NCBI GenBank assembly: GCA_963573305.1
Contig: OY754334.1
Span: forward strand, 33,349,614 to 33,413,613
Length of the DNA stretch: 64,000 bases
Direction: 5' to 3'
Source of the DNA: Pyrrhosoma nymphula
Taxonomy: Eukaryota > Arthropoda > Insecta > Odonata > Coenagrionidae
The notes under the pieces are model-generated. The model was given only the letters and a program-made list of their open reading frames with translations, was not told the origin of the DNA and did not search any database. The position numbers and the translations under genes are program-made. Below are positions 47,881-57,199 of the stretch, piece by piece (positions within the stretch are counted from its first letter, which is position 1; every line of letters starts with the position of its first letter).

Positions 47881-47894
47881 AATTTATTGGGTGT

Positions 47895-47965
47895 TTATCG
47901 TGCCATTGTTTTGGAGACAACAGTTTCGCCTACGTTCTAGTAGGCGTCTTCAGGTAGAAGTCACT
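47895..47965 (-). repeat. PLE pLTR fragment (minus strand)
   Basis: On the minus strand: CCTGAAGACGCCTACTAGAA then CGTAGGCGAAACTGTTGTC. The segment CGCCTAC pairs perfectly with GTAGGCG. It aligns with the arm of the PLE at 7155 (CCTGAAGAAGCCGACTGCAA, then CGCCGGCGAAACTGTCGTC). About 70 bp is recognisable. Confidence 0.65.
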
Positions 47966-47969
47966 TCCG

Positions 47970-49595
47970 CCTAACGAAGTAAAGAAGTTAATCACTATAG
48001 TTCAACGGCCACATTCCACCTGTAGAAAACATTAATTTAAATGCATGCGTATTCTATGTAAGAAAACTACATCGTAATAAATTTTGATAACTTGTATTAA
48101 AATTTAAAAATATCCCGATACTGTTATCGTTTCCATTTCAGAAACAATGTTGATTAGGTAGCAGCTGTTTAAGCAATGGGGAACCTGTATTCATTTTGAA
48201 GTAGGAAAATAAGTTAGTCACCTATAATTGATACTTTCACCCATTAATACTTGTTGCCAATATGAATCTAAATTCCTAAAAATGTAATCAACATTAGCCA
48301 AAATAATGTTTATCTACGGAGTTTTTATTTGCTTCATTTGTTACTAGTATAAACGTTATTGCACCAACCACGAAAGTTTTAAAAATGAATAACCCAATTT
48401 GTCTCCATAACTCTCATGTATCTATAAATAATATTTCCGATAGATGATAATATTTCCTCGGGTATTTTTTTTCAATTTTCAATTATCGTCTCTTTCTTAA
48501 CACCCAGGTGACATCCCGTTCAATTTAGTCGAAATTGGGAATGCGGCTGTGCGAGATCCATATTTGTGGCTTTTTAATGGAATGTTGCATTTGAAAGAGG
48601 GAGGTTAGGTTCTTTTTTTTCAGTTTTTTTGCTCGAATATACAAAGTTTGCCAACCGTGTTTTAATTTCGAGTCCGAAATGATAACTCGTCCGAAATGGC
48701 TCGCTCCGCTCATTTTCATTTGTCCTGCGCCATGAGTAGCGAGACTACACAAACAATCAACCTGAATTATTTGATCCATGCAGCGTTCACCCCAGCCTCT
48801 ATTATGCAGTCATTCGCGTTGCACAATAGAAAAGTCGTGTGACTGTGTTGGCCCTTATAGTTGTTGACGTGCAAGTATTCCTTGGCATTTAGAAAAATTG
48901 AAATGTCTTGGACGTTTTTTTGGCCACATCCACACTCATATTGTTCAAGCAATATTCCCGCTCTCATGTTTCTTCAATTCCAGTCATTTTCCAAATGGAT
49001 GCGCTCTTGTTTTTTTAAATATTTAAATGTCAAACCTTCCGCGAACCATTTAAAATTCCATTCCATGGTCGTATGTTGTAATGGGAACATGCATAGAAAT
49101 CGGATGCAATCAGAGGTATGCCATAGAAAGGGAAACTTGACAGGAGCTTCGAAGAAAAATACACACGTTTTAGGAATCAATTTTCTCTGAATGATAACTT
49201 TTTTACCGCATGTAATAAGGGGATATTTTTTTAGGGTCCAATTACGATATAAAATACTGTCGTTACCAACTCTAGTGTAAACACCTTTATATCCATAGTA
49301 ATTTCAATATAAAACATTTATCGAAGAAATCGAATAAAAGCATAAAGTTAGGTTTATTTTTAAGTGTTTCTTTTTCAAGTAACGGCGGATTTTATCTTCT
49401 TGAAGTTACTATGGGAAATTTTTCCGGTATTAACGGTGATTAGGGAAGATATTCTATGTTCTCTGGGCTAGTAAAATTAATCTAATTATTGAATATCTAT
49501 TACGCCATAGTACTAGATATCGAATTCATTCGCTAGTACTCTTAATCGAATCCATCTCCCCAAAATTCACACCAGGTACTCAAGCAATGTAAGCT
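47970..49595. other. No gene recognised
   Basis: AT-rich. Open frames at 48525-48779 (minus), 48767-48967 (minus) and 48861-49190 (plus) overlap each other and show no motif. Confidence 0.4.
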
Positions 49596-49599
49596 ACCC

Positions 49600-49700
49600 A
49601 GGCATCCTATGTTACGGTGTCTTCATAGATAGCTTTGTTTAGGAGCATTTGGCGTGTTTCAGGAGTCTGGGTTCGAATCCTAGTCGACGCAATTCATTGA
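49600..49700 (+). repeat. tRNA-like SINE head
   Basis: ATAGATAGCTTTGTTTAGGA is A-box-like and GGTTCGAATCCTAGTC near 49670 is an exact B box, about 35 bases downstream. The stems of a tRNA cloverleaf do not form, so this is not a tRNA gene. The family cannot be assigned. Confidence 0.45.
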
Positions 49701-50149
49701 TATCATTGAAAATCTCTTACGCCTGTGTGTTTCCTCGGTGGGTGATTCCCGCTGAAGTTTCTATAGTTCCTAGATACACGATGGTTTGAATCCTTATACA
49801 GCTACAGCCAAATTTTGTCATGTCAAGTATTTACTTGGCACGTTAGGAGACTTTTGCTGGTTGCGAGTGTTCTCGTCGCTCTCCTGAGCGTTGAAAACTG
49901 TCTATTTTTTCTTTTAGTGAATCAATGGCCAATGTATCATTTCCTTTTTTGGAATCAGGGGCATTTCCCGGTATGCTTCGGCAAAGTTAGGCGGCAGTCC
50001 TGTCAGAGTCTCATTGTGCCACACGCAGTTTTCGTAGTGATTGGGCGGGAATGTGACTAAAAAGGGTATTGAGACTACCTTGCGTCGAGATTCGTGGGTG
50101 AGATCCGTCGGCGCTTAAGAAGGTGAGCGAAAGATTTGGGCTGCGTTTT

Positions 50150-50350
50150 CCTGCGCCTGATGTATTTCGATGTATCGCCTACTATTCTGTGTTCATGAGA
50201 TATCGAATTGCGGTGTTGATTCACCTGGTTGAGCAATATATCAATCTGCAAGGAATCGTGTAATGTGCGATGTTAATCGAATCTCGCATTGCGATATTAT
50301 TCGATATACTAAGCGCTGTCATATGCTGTGTAATAATTTGTGTAGTGCCA
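50150..50350. repeat. Second field of degenerate ATGCGAT/TATCGAAT words
   Basis: GTAATGTGCGATGTTAATCG, CGCATTGCGATATTATTCG, TTTCGATGTATCGCC and similar words crowd here and resemble the field at 2765-3930. Confidence 0.4.
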
Positions 50351-50641
50351 TCTAGGTGCGATAAAAACGAATGTGCGAGGATTGTCAGTGCGAAAGCCAT
50401 TTGAAAGTGAACCCTTTATGGCGATCGAATTGAACGCTAATTTTAAAGTGCCCAGCGTCTTCAAATTGAATAACTTTTTAGTTAGAATTTCTAGAGGAAC
50501 GATAGCGTTGAAGAATTCCCTAATATCTGTATTGCATTTCGTTTCACACATCATTTTTCTTAAGAGTGGAGAGAACGAAAAATGACGCACAAAACGATTT
50601 ATTATGTAACTCTGCCGTATTATGTGATTATTTTCTTTTTT

Positions 50642-50866
50642 CAGGAGATATAGGTAAATTAATCTGTCAATTATTAATTCTCTTTGCCGACGTTTTGCAT
50701 TTTTATGCATAGGTACTTCTTTAGGACTAAGAGAGAGTTCTTTCTGAATTAATTGTTTGATGACACTTTTTTTCAACGACGACTATTTTCAAGAAGCATG
50801 TATAAAAATGTGGAACGTCGGCAATGAGAATAAATAATTTACAAATTAATTGACCTATATCTCCTG
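50642..50866. mobile_element. MITE-like element with about 70-bp inverted arms
   Basis: CAGGAGATATAGGTAAATTA at 50642 faces CAGGAGATATAGGTCAATTA read from 50866. The arms continue through TTGCCGACGTT and CATTTTTAT with few mismatches. The pyrimidine run outside each arm (CTTTTTT, CTTCTTCTTC) also mirrors. No ORF inside. The minus-strand open frame 50309-50776 crosses it without any motif. A related piece lies at 60870. Confidence 0.65.
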
Positions 50867-51140
50867 GAAGAAGAAGAAAGTTAGATAATAAAAAAGAGGT
50901 CTTGAAGAGGATTCATCTTAAAATATTTATATTTCGGTGATAATATTTCGACGAATGCTTCACAATTATACTATTGGAAACTTTTTAGTAGTTTTTTTTG
51001 CGTTATAACCTCAACTGTCACGGTTATGCCACCGTCACCACCGGGAGGAGAAAGGGTCGACCGCCGCTGACGAAAATGAAATGCCATTGGCGTCCACCGC
51101 AATATCACAATACTGGAATGCGAGTATCGCACATGCTGAC

Positions 51141-51165
51141 TGTGTGTGTGTGTGTGAGAGAGAGA
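51141..51165. repeat. Compound (TG)8(AG)n microsatellite
   Basis: TG dinucleotides switch to AG at 51157. Confidence 0.85.
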
Positions 51166-51177
51166 AAGAGGGGACAC

Positions 51178-51555
51178 AAAGGAGGAGAATTGCGAGCTTC
51201 GGGGGATGATGGCACCTTCACTTCCGTCGATGTCACGGAGGTTTCTCGAAACAAGGTTTTCGGTGGGGGAGAGAAGTCGGTTGAAGGCGATGTGAAAGCA
51301 TTCGGCTCAGCATTCGGGGAAGTCATAGATGGAGCTGTTTTCGAATCACTCTCACCTCGAGCGTTCCTCCTCCTCGCGGTTTCCAGGAACGTCGTTAGTC
51401 GCTTGCTGGAATATAGATCACCATCGTCTGTAGCCTGTTCCTCCCTTGCGTACTACGCCCTTGACTACGCCCGATCCGACCAGCCATGCATACGTCTATA
51501 TGTCCCGTTCTCACCTCTCCGCCCATCCAACATGTTGGGACGCTGCAGCCAATGA
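51178..51555 (+). other. Open segment with coding-like codon phase (possible exon or element ORF)
   Basis: In the frame of 50998-51555 the codons from about 51178 to 51345 begin with G unusually often (GAT, GTC, GAG, GTT, GGC, GCA), a pattern typical of real coding DNA. The product has ELRASGDDGTFTSVDVTEVS and KVFGGGEKSVEGDVKAFGSA. The 5' side of the same frame is a microsatellite translation and is not credible. I do not recognise the protein. The antisense frame (51105-51326) is also open (Pro/Ser/Thr-rich), so strand is uncertain. AG before 51181 could be a splice acceptor. It may instead be part of an unrecognised mobile element. Confidence 0.25.
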
Positions 51556-51960
51556 AAATCATATTTCTTCTATCATTTCACGTTATCTTTTTTATTCACA
51601 AAATGTATATATATGCTTCTCTGTCTGTAGGTTCCGCAGGATTTTCAAACTCCTCTTCTTTTGCCTGAAGTGGGTTTCTTTAGCTTAGTGTTGAAGTCAA
51701 GCCTTAAATTTTCACATAAAAGTTAATATTTTTTCACATTATTTAAATTTTCTGTTGTTTCAATTATTTTATATTTTCTATTTTGTTCAATTCGTAGATA
51801 TTAATGTACGATACATGAGAATGACAAATGAAATTTCACGCCTCTCCAGATTGTTAAATTTTTTATTTGCGAAAGATTTACCGAGTAGCAGTAGTATTTT
51901 ATTTTAACGTACTTTGACAGCTAATGCCATTTTGAACATCCTGTCTAATACTCGCATACA

Positions 51961-52084
51961 ATGGCAGCGGCACTCAGACGAATGGGAAGATCACTCCTCC
52001 AAATTTAGTCCGAGCTCAACGATGGTTAACTTCGGCGACTGATCGGGAACTGGTGCGGTGTCTCAATCGTGGTAGGCCGTTGTC
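51961..52084 (-). pseudogene. 5S rRNA-like copy (pseudogene or head of a 5S-derived SINE)
   Basis: Read on the minus strand it follows 5S rRNA from end to end in about 120 bases: AACGGCCTACCACG at the 5' end, then TTCCCGATCAGTCGCCGAAG, then TTAACCATCGTTGAGCTCGG (the internal control region, normally TAAGCA.CGTCGGGC..GG), and GAGTGCCGCTGCC at the 3' end. Mismatches are scattered through all stems, and GGGAGACCGCCTGGGA is badly altered. No T-run terminator follows. 5S RNA is the large-subunit component transcribed by RNA polymerase III from an internal promoter. A solitary, mutated copy points to retroposition or a 5S-headed SINE. Confidence 0.7.
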
Positions 52085-52089
52085 CGAAT

Positions 52090-53040
52090 TTATTAGATTT
52101 GGTTCCTTATTCAGAGGATTAAAATTAAATGAAACCGTTGGATTGAGCATGAAAATGCGAGAGGATTTTTTCTCAGAAATTTTCTTTTAAGTGCAATAGA
52201 TTTTTTGCAGTTGAGCTTTGAAAATTGAAAGAATGAGCCAAGAGTGGATAGAGAGCTAATACGGCAGATGCAGTTGGAGTGCCAATTTTTAAGTGTTTGC
52301 GAGTTAGTGTGTCGACTTAACGGTCTTGCGCCCGCTTCCTCACTTCAGGGGTGGCACTGCCGCGTTAACTCTCCAGCTTATCGCTGATTGGTTCCAGTTT
52401 CATTCAAACTTTCGGTGCTCAATTGCAGAAAAACTAATGCAGTTTTACAAAATTAAATTCCTCTTAAATTTGCATAATCTTTAAACTGGTTTATATGTGT
52501 GAATTGCTTTTTATGTACACCCTTAAATTGCTTGCATTCTTTGGTGTTCACATTATATGATGTGTATTATACTTGCGTACTTCTTATTCTACCATGTTAC
52601 AGGAGATAAGGTTTAAGTTGCGATGCATGAGTAGATACTAGTCGCACCCAGTGTGATAGGCGCTCAAACAGTTTGGACAATTTAAGTGTCTGTTAGGCTG
52701 CTGATAATGCCTAGATTTCTCTCACTAAATCGCCTTTTTAATATATAGCTTAAACGCTATAAACTGTAAATTCTGTGAATGATTTTTTTCATAGAAGAAT
52801 CATGTACGCGTCATGCACTGGGAAATGTGTGAATATGTACCCGTTTTATCGAACGCGGTGCGCATTTATTAAAATTATTAGAGTAATCTACCGGCTATGT
52901 AGGTTTAAACGGAAGAGAGTAAAAATCATTGAATTCATACTGATGGAGACCCATATCCTCGTACACATTATTTATTTATTTCTCTCAGCATACACCCTTA
53001 CTCTCCATACCCCACCCACAAAGCCTATTCCTTATCTTGC
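52090..53040. other. No gene recognised
   Basis: AT-rich, with one 92-codon open frame (52775-53053) without motif. Confidence 0.45.
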
Positions 53041-53049
53041 TCTTACCCG

Positions 53050-53415
53050 CTAACCTAACATCTCTTTATCACCACCTTTAGCTTCCTGTAGCCCCTCATC
53101 GCCTTTTCCAAACGCTACTTTGTCTCTTCCTAATTTAATCAAGTAATTTACTCTCCTCACTCATCATACCGAGCCCTTTCTCGTTTGTCCTCCATTCTCC
53201 AACCGAAACTTCTCCATTACACCCCTTGCCAACATCTCAAACACCTGCAGCCTATTCTCGTCTTCCTTCCTCAGAGTTCTCGTTCCTGCGCCATAAATCG
53301 GTACACATAATTTTAAACTCTTCGTCAACCTTATCTCTACCTTACCAACCTTCTCTTTTCTTAATCAAAGTGGCGTTATCATCGCCCTCTTGTTGCTGAA
53401 CGTCACCCCTGCTTA
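53050..53415 (-). pseudogene. RTE/Bov-B-like RT remnant, C-terminal part (minus strand)
   Basis: Minus-strand reading from about 53410 downward: NKRAMITPL, stop, LRKEKVGKVEIRLTKSLKL, CVPIYGAGTRTLRKEDENRL, QVFEMLARGVMEKF, then after a frameshift WRTNEKGLGMMSEESKLLD. This follows the family consensus of LK..I....W....YG.ETW.L.K.DE.RL..FEMW.WRR..KI. followed by T.NE..L...GE...L. The Trp of ETW and both Trp of the FEMW.W box are changed. Decay is stronger than in the copy at 12083. Confidence 0.75.
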
Positions 53416-53419
53416 GTGT

Positions 53420-54880
53420 ATCTCTCCTTATTTTAATGCTACTATGCACTGTTATCTGCACTATACATATGCACTGAAAATGAGTTGAAAGAAGCTTCTC
53501 TACGTCTATAGTTTTACTCGTCGTTTTTTAATTCCAACCTCTCCCATATCCTTTATTACCTCAATGAGTGGGAAATATTTTTTCGTGATTTTTTCTTGAA
53601 ATACTAGGACAAGTCTTACACGAGGGCGTCTGGTATGAACGTGAATTCGGTACCCTTGGATCCTACACAATGAGACTTAATTTGTGAAGTAAATAACATA
53701 CTTCTAGAAAAGATACAGAAAATATTAGGCAGTCCACGGAACGACAGAGTTAAGAACCATAAGGGACTAGAAGGCTACACGCTAGGCTTAGTTTACTTGA
53801 AAATTTCAGATCAGGTGAGTTTCGGTATGACACGGAGAATTTTATTCATTAAAAGAGGGGTCAACCCTCGCTTCATCTCTAGAATTGACACTAACGAAAA
53901 AATTCGAAAAATACGCTGCCGAAATGATAGATACAAAAATTCCTTCTTTCAAAGCACCATTGGTGATTATAAGAAAACAGCGTGATACAATCATAAGACA
54001 AATCGTTAACATACAGCTCGCGACTATCATCTCCCCCCTACTTTTCTTTATACCCTCCCTTATCTTGGCTGGTAATCTAACAGCTCCTACCACACGCCTC
54101 TGCGGATCGCAGGGTAGTCTGTAGATTTACATTGCTCGGATAGCGTGTACCTCCTCCAGGGTTGTATGCACACGATCAGTTTCTCCGTCTACACAGTAAT
54201 TAAGCATATCTTTAAATATGACCTATAATCAACTATGTCCGTGTAGATGACGCACCTTTAATTAAGGATGGGTCATATTTAATTACGAGTCGGACCCCCT
54301 AATTAACTATACTCCTTGAGTATTCGTGCGTACTTTGTTCGTAAAGTGAAGTGAATTTGGCGGAAGATTTAATATTTTAGGATAATTTAGTAGTGGCTAT
54401 GGGGCGGTTGGCGGTAAATAAGTTGAATTTAGGGATGAACGGTTATGTGGAAGAACCGATATCAGGTTAACATGTTATTTTCAACCTATATGCATGCCAT
54501 CAAGTCTAGCTTAGTTTTCGCTGAAATAATAGCATAGTGTAGTTGGCAGTGGCAATGGCAGAGGTAGGTAACTGTCATTCGCATAGATTGTTGAAAAACA
54601 GCATGATAAATCTTTGGGGAGGTCATTCACGAATAGAATGAATAAGAGAGTCCCAGGAATGGAGTTCAGGTTTTAAAAATGGACATATTTGTATTATCCT
54701 CGAGCACGTGAGGGTGGCTGTGAGTATTAAAAAATCGGTTTTCCATGCGGTAATAATGTTCAACCGCCACAATACAATATGTATAAGACCAATTTATTTG
54801 ATTTTTGTGACATATTGTAATATTTAGGAATTAAATCAATATATATTCGCGTTTAATATTTTCTTTACATGTTTGGAGAA
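53420..54880. other. No gene recognised
   Basis: Overlapping open frames at 53797-54124 on both strands have no motif. AAATATGACC (about 54214) is mirrored by GGTCATATTT (about 54270). Confidence 0.4.
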
Positions 54881-54884
54881 GTAT

Positions 54885-55385
54885 CTTGCCTGAAGTTTTC
54901 TCTGGAGTTAAAGCCAAATCTTTGACTTATCCTGAGATAGTAGTTCCCATGACAATTCCTTTGATACCCTCGACTCATTGCAAGACTTTCCATAACACCT
55001 CCGTGCAAATCTAGCTGCTCGTCGCTGCACGCGATCTAATTCCAGTAACCAGCTTCGTTCGGCATTCCAAATGCTAGGCGCGTATTATGTGTGGGCCTTA
55101 GGCAGTGAAGAATAACATCGCTCTTTATCATCGAATTTCTCTATTATCCTTTAAATAAATTCGTCTATATCTTTACAACATTTTTTCGACAGCATATTTC
55201 TCGAGTATGTTTACTCCAAGACATGTCCTGAATAATTGTGATGCCTAAATATTTAACGGAATCAAATATTGACAATTTCCATGTTGTTAATTCTATCATA
55301 TGGCTCTGGTTTATTTTTCCTTATCAAAAAAAAGACGGACTAGCATTTTTTTAGTTCCGGCTGCACGCTATTTGTTCTCTGTTGG
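54885..55385 (-). pseudogene. CR1/Jockey-like RT remnant, thumb to C-terminus (minus strand)
   Basis: On the minus strand: KINQSHMIELTTWKLSIFDS, VKYLGITIIQDMSWSKHTRE, a decayed middle, then APSIWNAERSWLLELDRVQR, RAARFARRCYGKS, VSKELSWELL. The YLG.....LSW..H box and the W.....L..LD.VQRRAARF box are in the right order and spacing for CR1/Jockey-clade elements. Stops and frameshifts occur in the middle (after CCRKNVVKI) and end. Confidence 0.8.
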
Positions 55386-55389
55386 GCAT

Positions 55390-56120
55390 AGGCTAACTTT
55401 TCTAACACTTATGGTTACCGTTGGCCCTTGCCGATAGTCAAACTAAGCTTAGTTCTTGATCTCCGCGTTGGTGATTCTGTAGTCGACTTAAATATCCGTG
55501 AGTAGAACACACTGATGTATTTATTCATGTATTTTACTTAACAACATATTTAATTTTAAGTGTATGTAGACGGGGCAATTTATCTACCAACATATTTGCT
55601 TTCTCCTCCGCCATTTGCTTCCCCGTTGCCTCGAAAAACCTCACCGAAGCTACATCCCTCCCAATTACCCACAATGTCTCCCATTACATTTCCCGGCCTA
55701 CTTGATGGATGGGCCGGGACAGGTGTTGGCAGAGATGGCGATGTGATTCCGAGGAAATCTTATTCCTCTTCAGCGCCACCTCGCCACGGTTCTATGATTG
55801 AATTTATCGCAGTCTTTTCGAGGTCGAAAGAATGACATTTCGGTCCGCGGTTATGTTCGAGGTAGCTTTTCATCTCTTTAGCCGTCTTTGAGGTCAAATG
55901 GAATGATAATCCTCTGTTTGATGTTTCTTGAAGTTTTTGTCACGGCTGTAAGTGCCATTTTACTCGTAACTCAATAGTAAACAAACGAGGCATGGGCCCA
56001 ATGTCGATTGGATGAATGAATGAATGAGAATTCGATATTTTAAAATTCGTAAATATTATATTTTTATTTACTATAAAAGAAGTGTTTAATACGGGGAGGG
56101 AATTGAAGAGAGGTAATAAA
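55390..56120. other. No gene recognised
   Basis: A 91-codon open frame (55560-55835) is Pro/Ser-rich and unrecognised. Confidence 0.4.
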
Positions 56121-56122
56121 AA

Positions 56123-56356
56123 TTCAATTTAAGGATGAATCCAAATTGTCAATAAAAGTATTTCAAGACTCCTATGCATATTTCAGCCATCCCGGTGACC
56201 ATCGAGAGGGAGTGTTTAAATTTCGTAAACGTTCCCTGTTGATGGTCACCTGGATGACCGAAGTGCATGCATAGGAGTCTGAATTCCACTACTTTTACTT
56301 TTACTTAACTTACTTACCTTTACTACCTCTTGACGATTTGGATTAATCTTAAATTT
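56123..56356. repeat. Long foldback (nested inverted repeat)
   Basis: The inner arms, AGACTCCTATGCAT..(56166-56219) and ..ATGCATAGGAGTCT (to 56280), enclose an 8-base loop. They include GGTGACCATC / GATGGTCACC and AGTGTTTA/TAAACGTT. The outer arms, AATTTAAGGATGAATCCAAA (near 56127) and TTTGGATTAATCTTAAATT (56337 on), continue the pairing across an unpaired spacer. No ORF. A foldback-type MITE is the likely identity. Confidence 0.65.
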
Positions 56357-56459
56357 AAATTAAATTTCCAATTGCTCTCTTATTGAATTAGTTAATAACC
56401 ATAATGACCAGTTATAAATTATGTGATGACTTTTACGTAAAGGAACCAATGGATGCCAT

Positions 56460-56640
56460 AGCCAACGAGGAATTTCCTACGCAAAAGAACGAATGTCAGC
56501 TATAGCCGCCGCGGGGTGAAGGTAAGCGACCATCACCCAAACAATTAACCCAGGTATGCTGTTACCCCATAAGACCCTGATTAGCGAGAGTTCAGGCTCT
56601 TTCCTCGGCAACTGAGCTCGAACCTGCGACTCTTTATCAA
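56460..56640 (-). repeat. SINE-like piece with B box (minus strand)
   Basis: Minus strand: GTCGCAGGTTCGAGCTCAGT is B-box-like, followed by GCTAATCAGGGTCTTATGGG, GGGTGATGGTCGCTTACCTT, CACCCCGCGGCGGCTATAGC. The GC-rich body differs from AT-rich surroundings. The A box is not recognisable. A 115-codon frame (56477-56824 minus) is incidental. Confidence 0.4.
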
Positions 56641-57009
56641 CGCTGTTATAGCATAAATCCGTGATCAACAATTTGTATATGCATTGGTTTTTCAAACAAA
56701 AAGGTTGTGTACTCCAAACATTTAAACTTTGAAATAGATTCCTTGTGTTTTGCTGAGTGTAAGAAATTTTGAAATGAATTTCTGCCGTTAATAATAAGGG
56801 AGTTCTCATACCGAGGTCCTTCATTAGATTAGCGGTAAAAATACGTACAACCAGTTTATATTAACGCTAAAATTTCGTCGAAAATTTAAAAACGGTCATC
56901 GTAATTCAAGTAATTCATTCCAGAGTTTTAATTTTTTAATTTATAATAAATTTACGCTTAAAAAATCACAGCGAATGCAATCAGTGGACCGAGGACTAGT
57001 GGTGCGAGA

Positions 57010-57190
57010 GGGGATGCTAATGGGTCGGAGGGTGAAGCTCCTTGGCTGAGGAAAGGGACCGGCTTCCTGCTGACTTGACCAAGACGGACGAAGAACATAC
57101 CCGTGCGATTCGTCGTCGTGAGAGAGCTTCGTACAAAGGAGTAGAGGAAATGCTGCTCATGCTACTCCGAACAGGGAAGCATTTCCTCTC
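57010..57190 (+). other. GC-richer segment with short open frame and 11-bp hairpin
   Basis: A frame from about 57040 reads RDRLPADLTKTDEEHTRAIR followed by RERASYKGVEEMLLMLL to a TGA at about 57195. GAGGAAATGCT (57146 on) pairs with AGCATTTCCTC (57178 on). The product is unrecognised. A remnant of an unidentified mobile element is the simplest reading. Confidence 0.3.
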
Positions 57191-57199
57191 GTGAGGCTA

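Noticed and set aside
49630..49700. Functional tRNA gene
   Set aside because: The B box is exact, but acceptor and anticodon stems do not pair, so it is a SINE head or decayed copy.
50309..50776. 155-codon minus-strand frame as a gene
   Set aside because: It crosses one arm of a TIR element and a simple-word field, and shows no motif.
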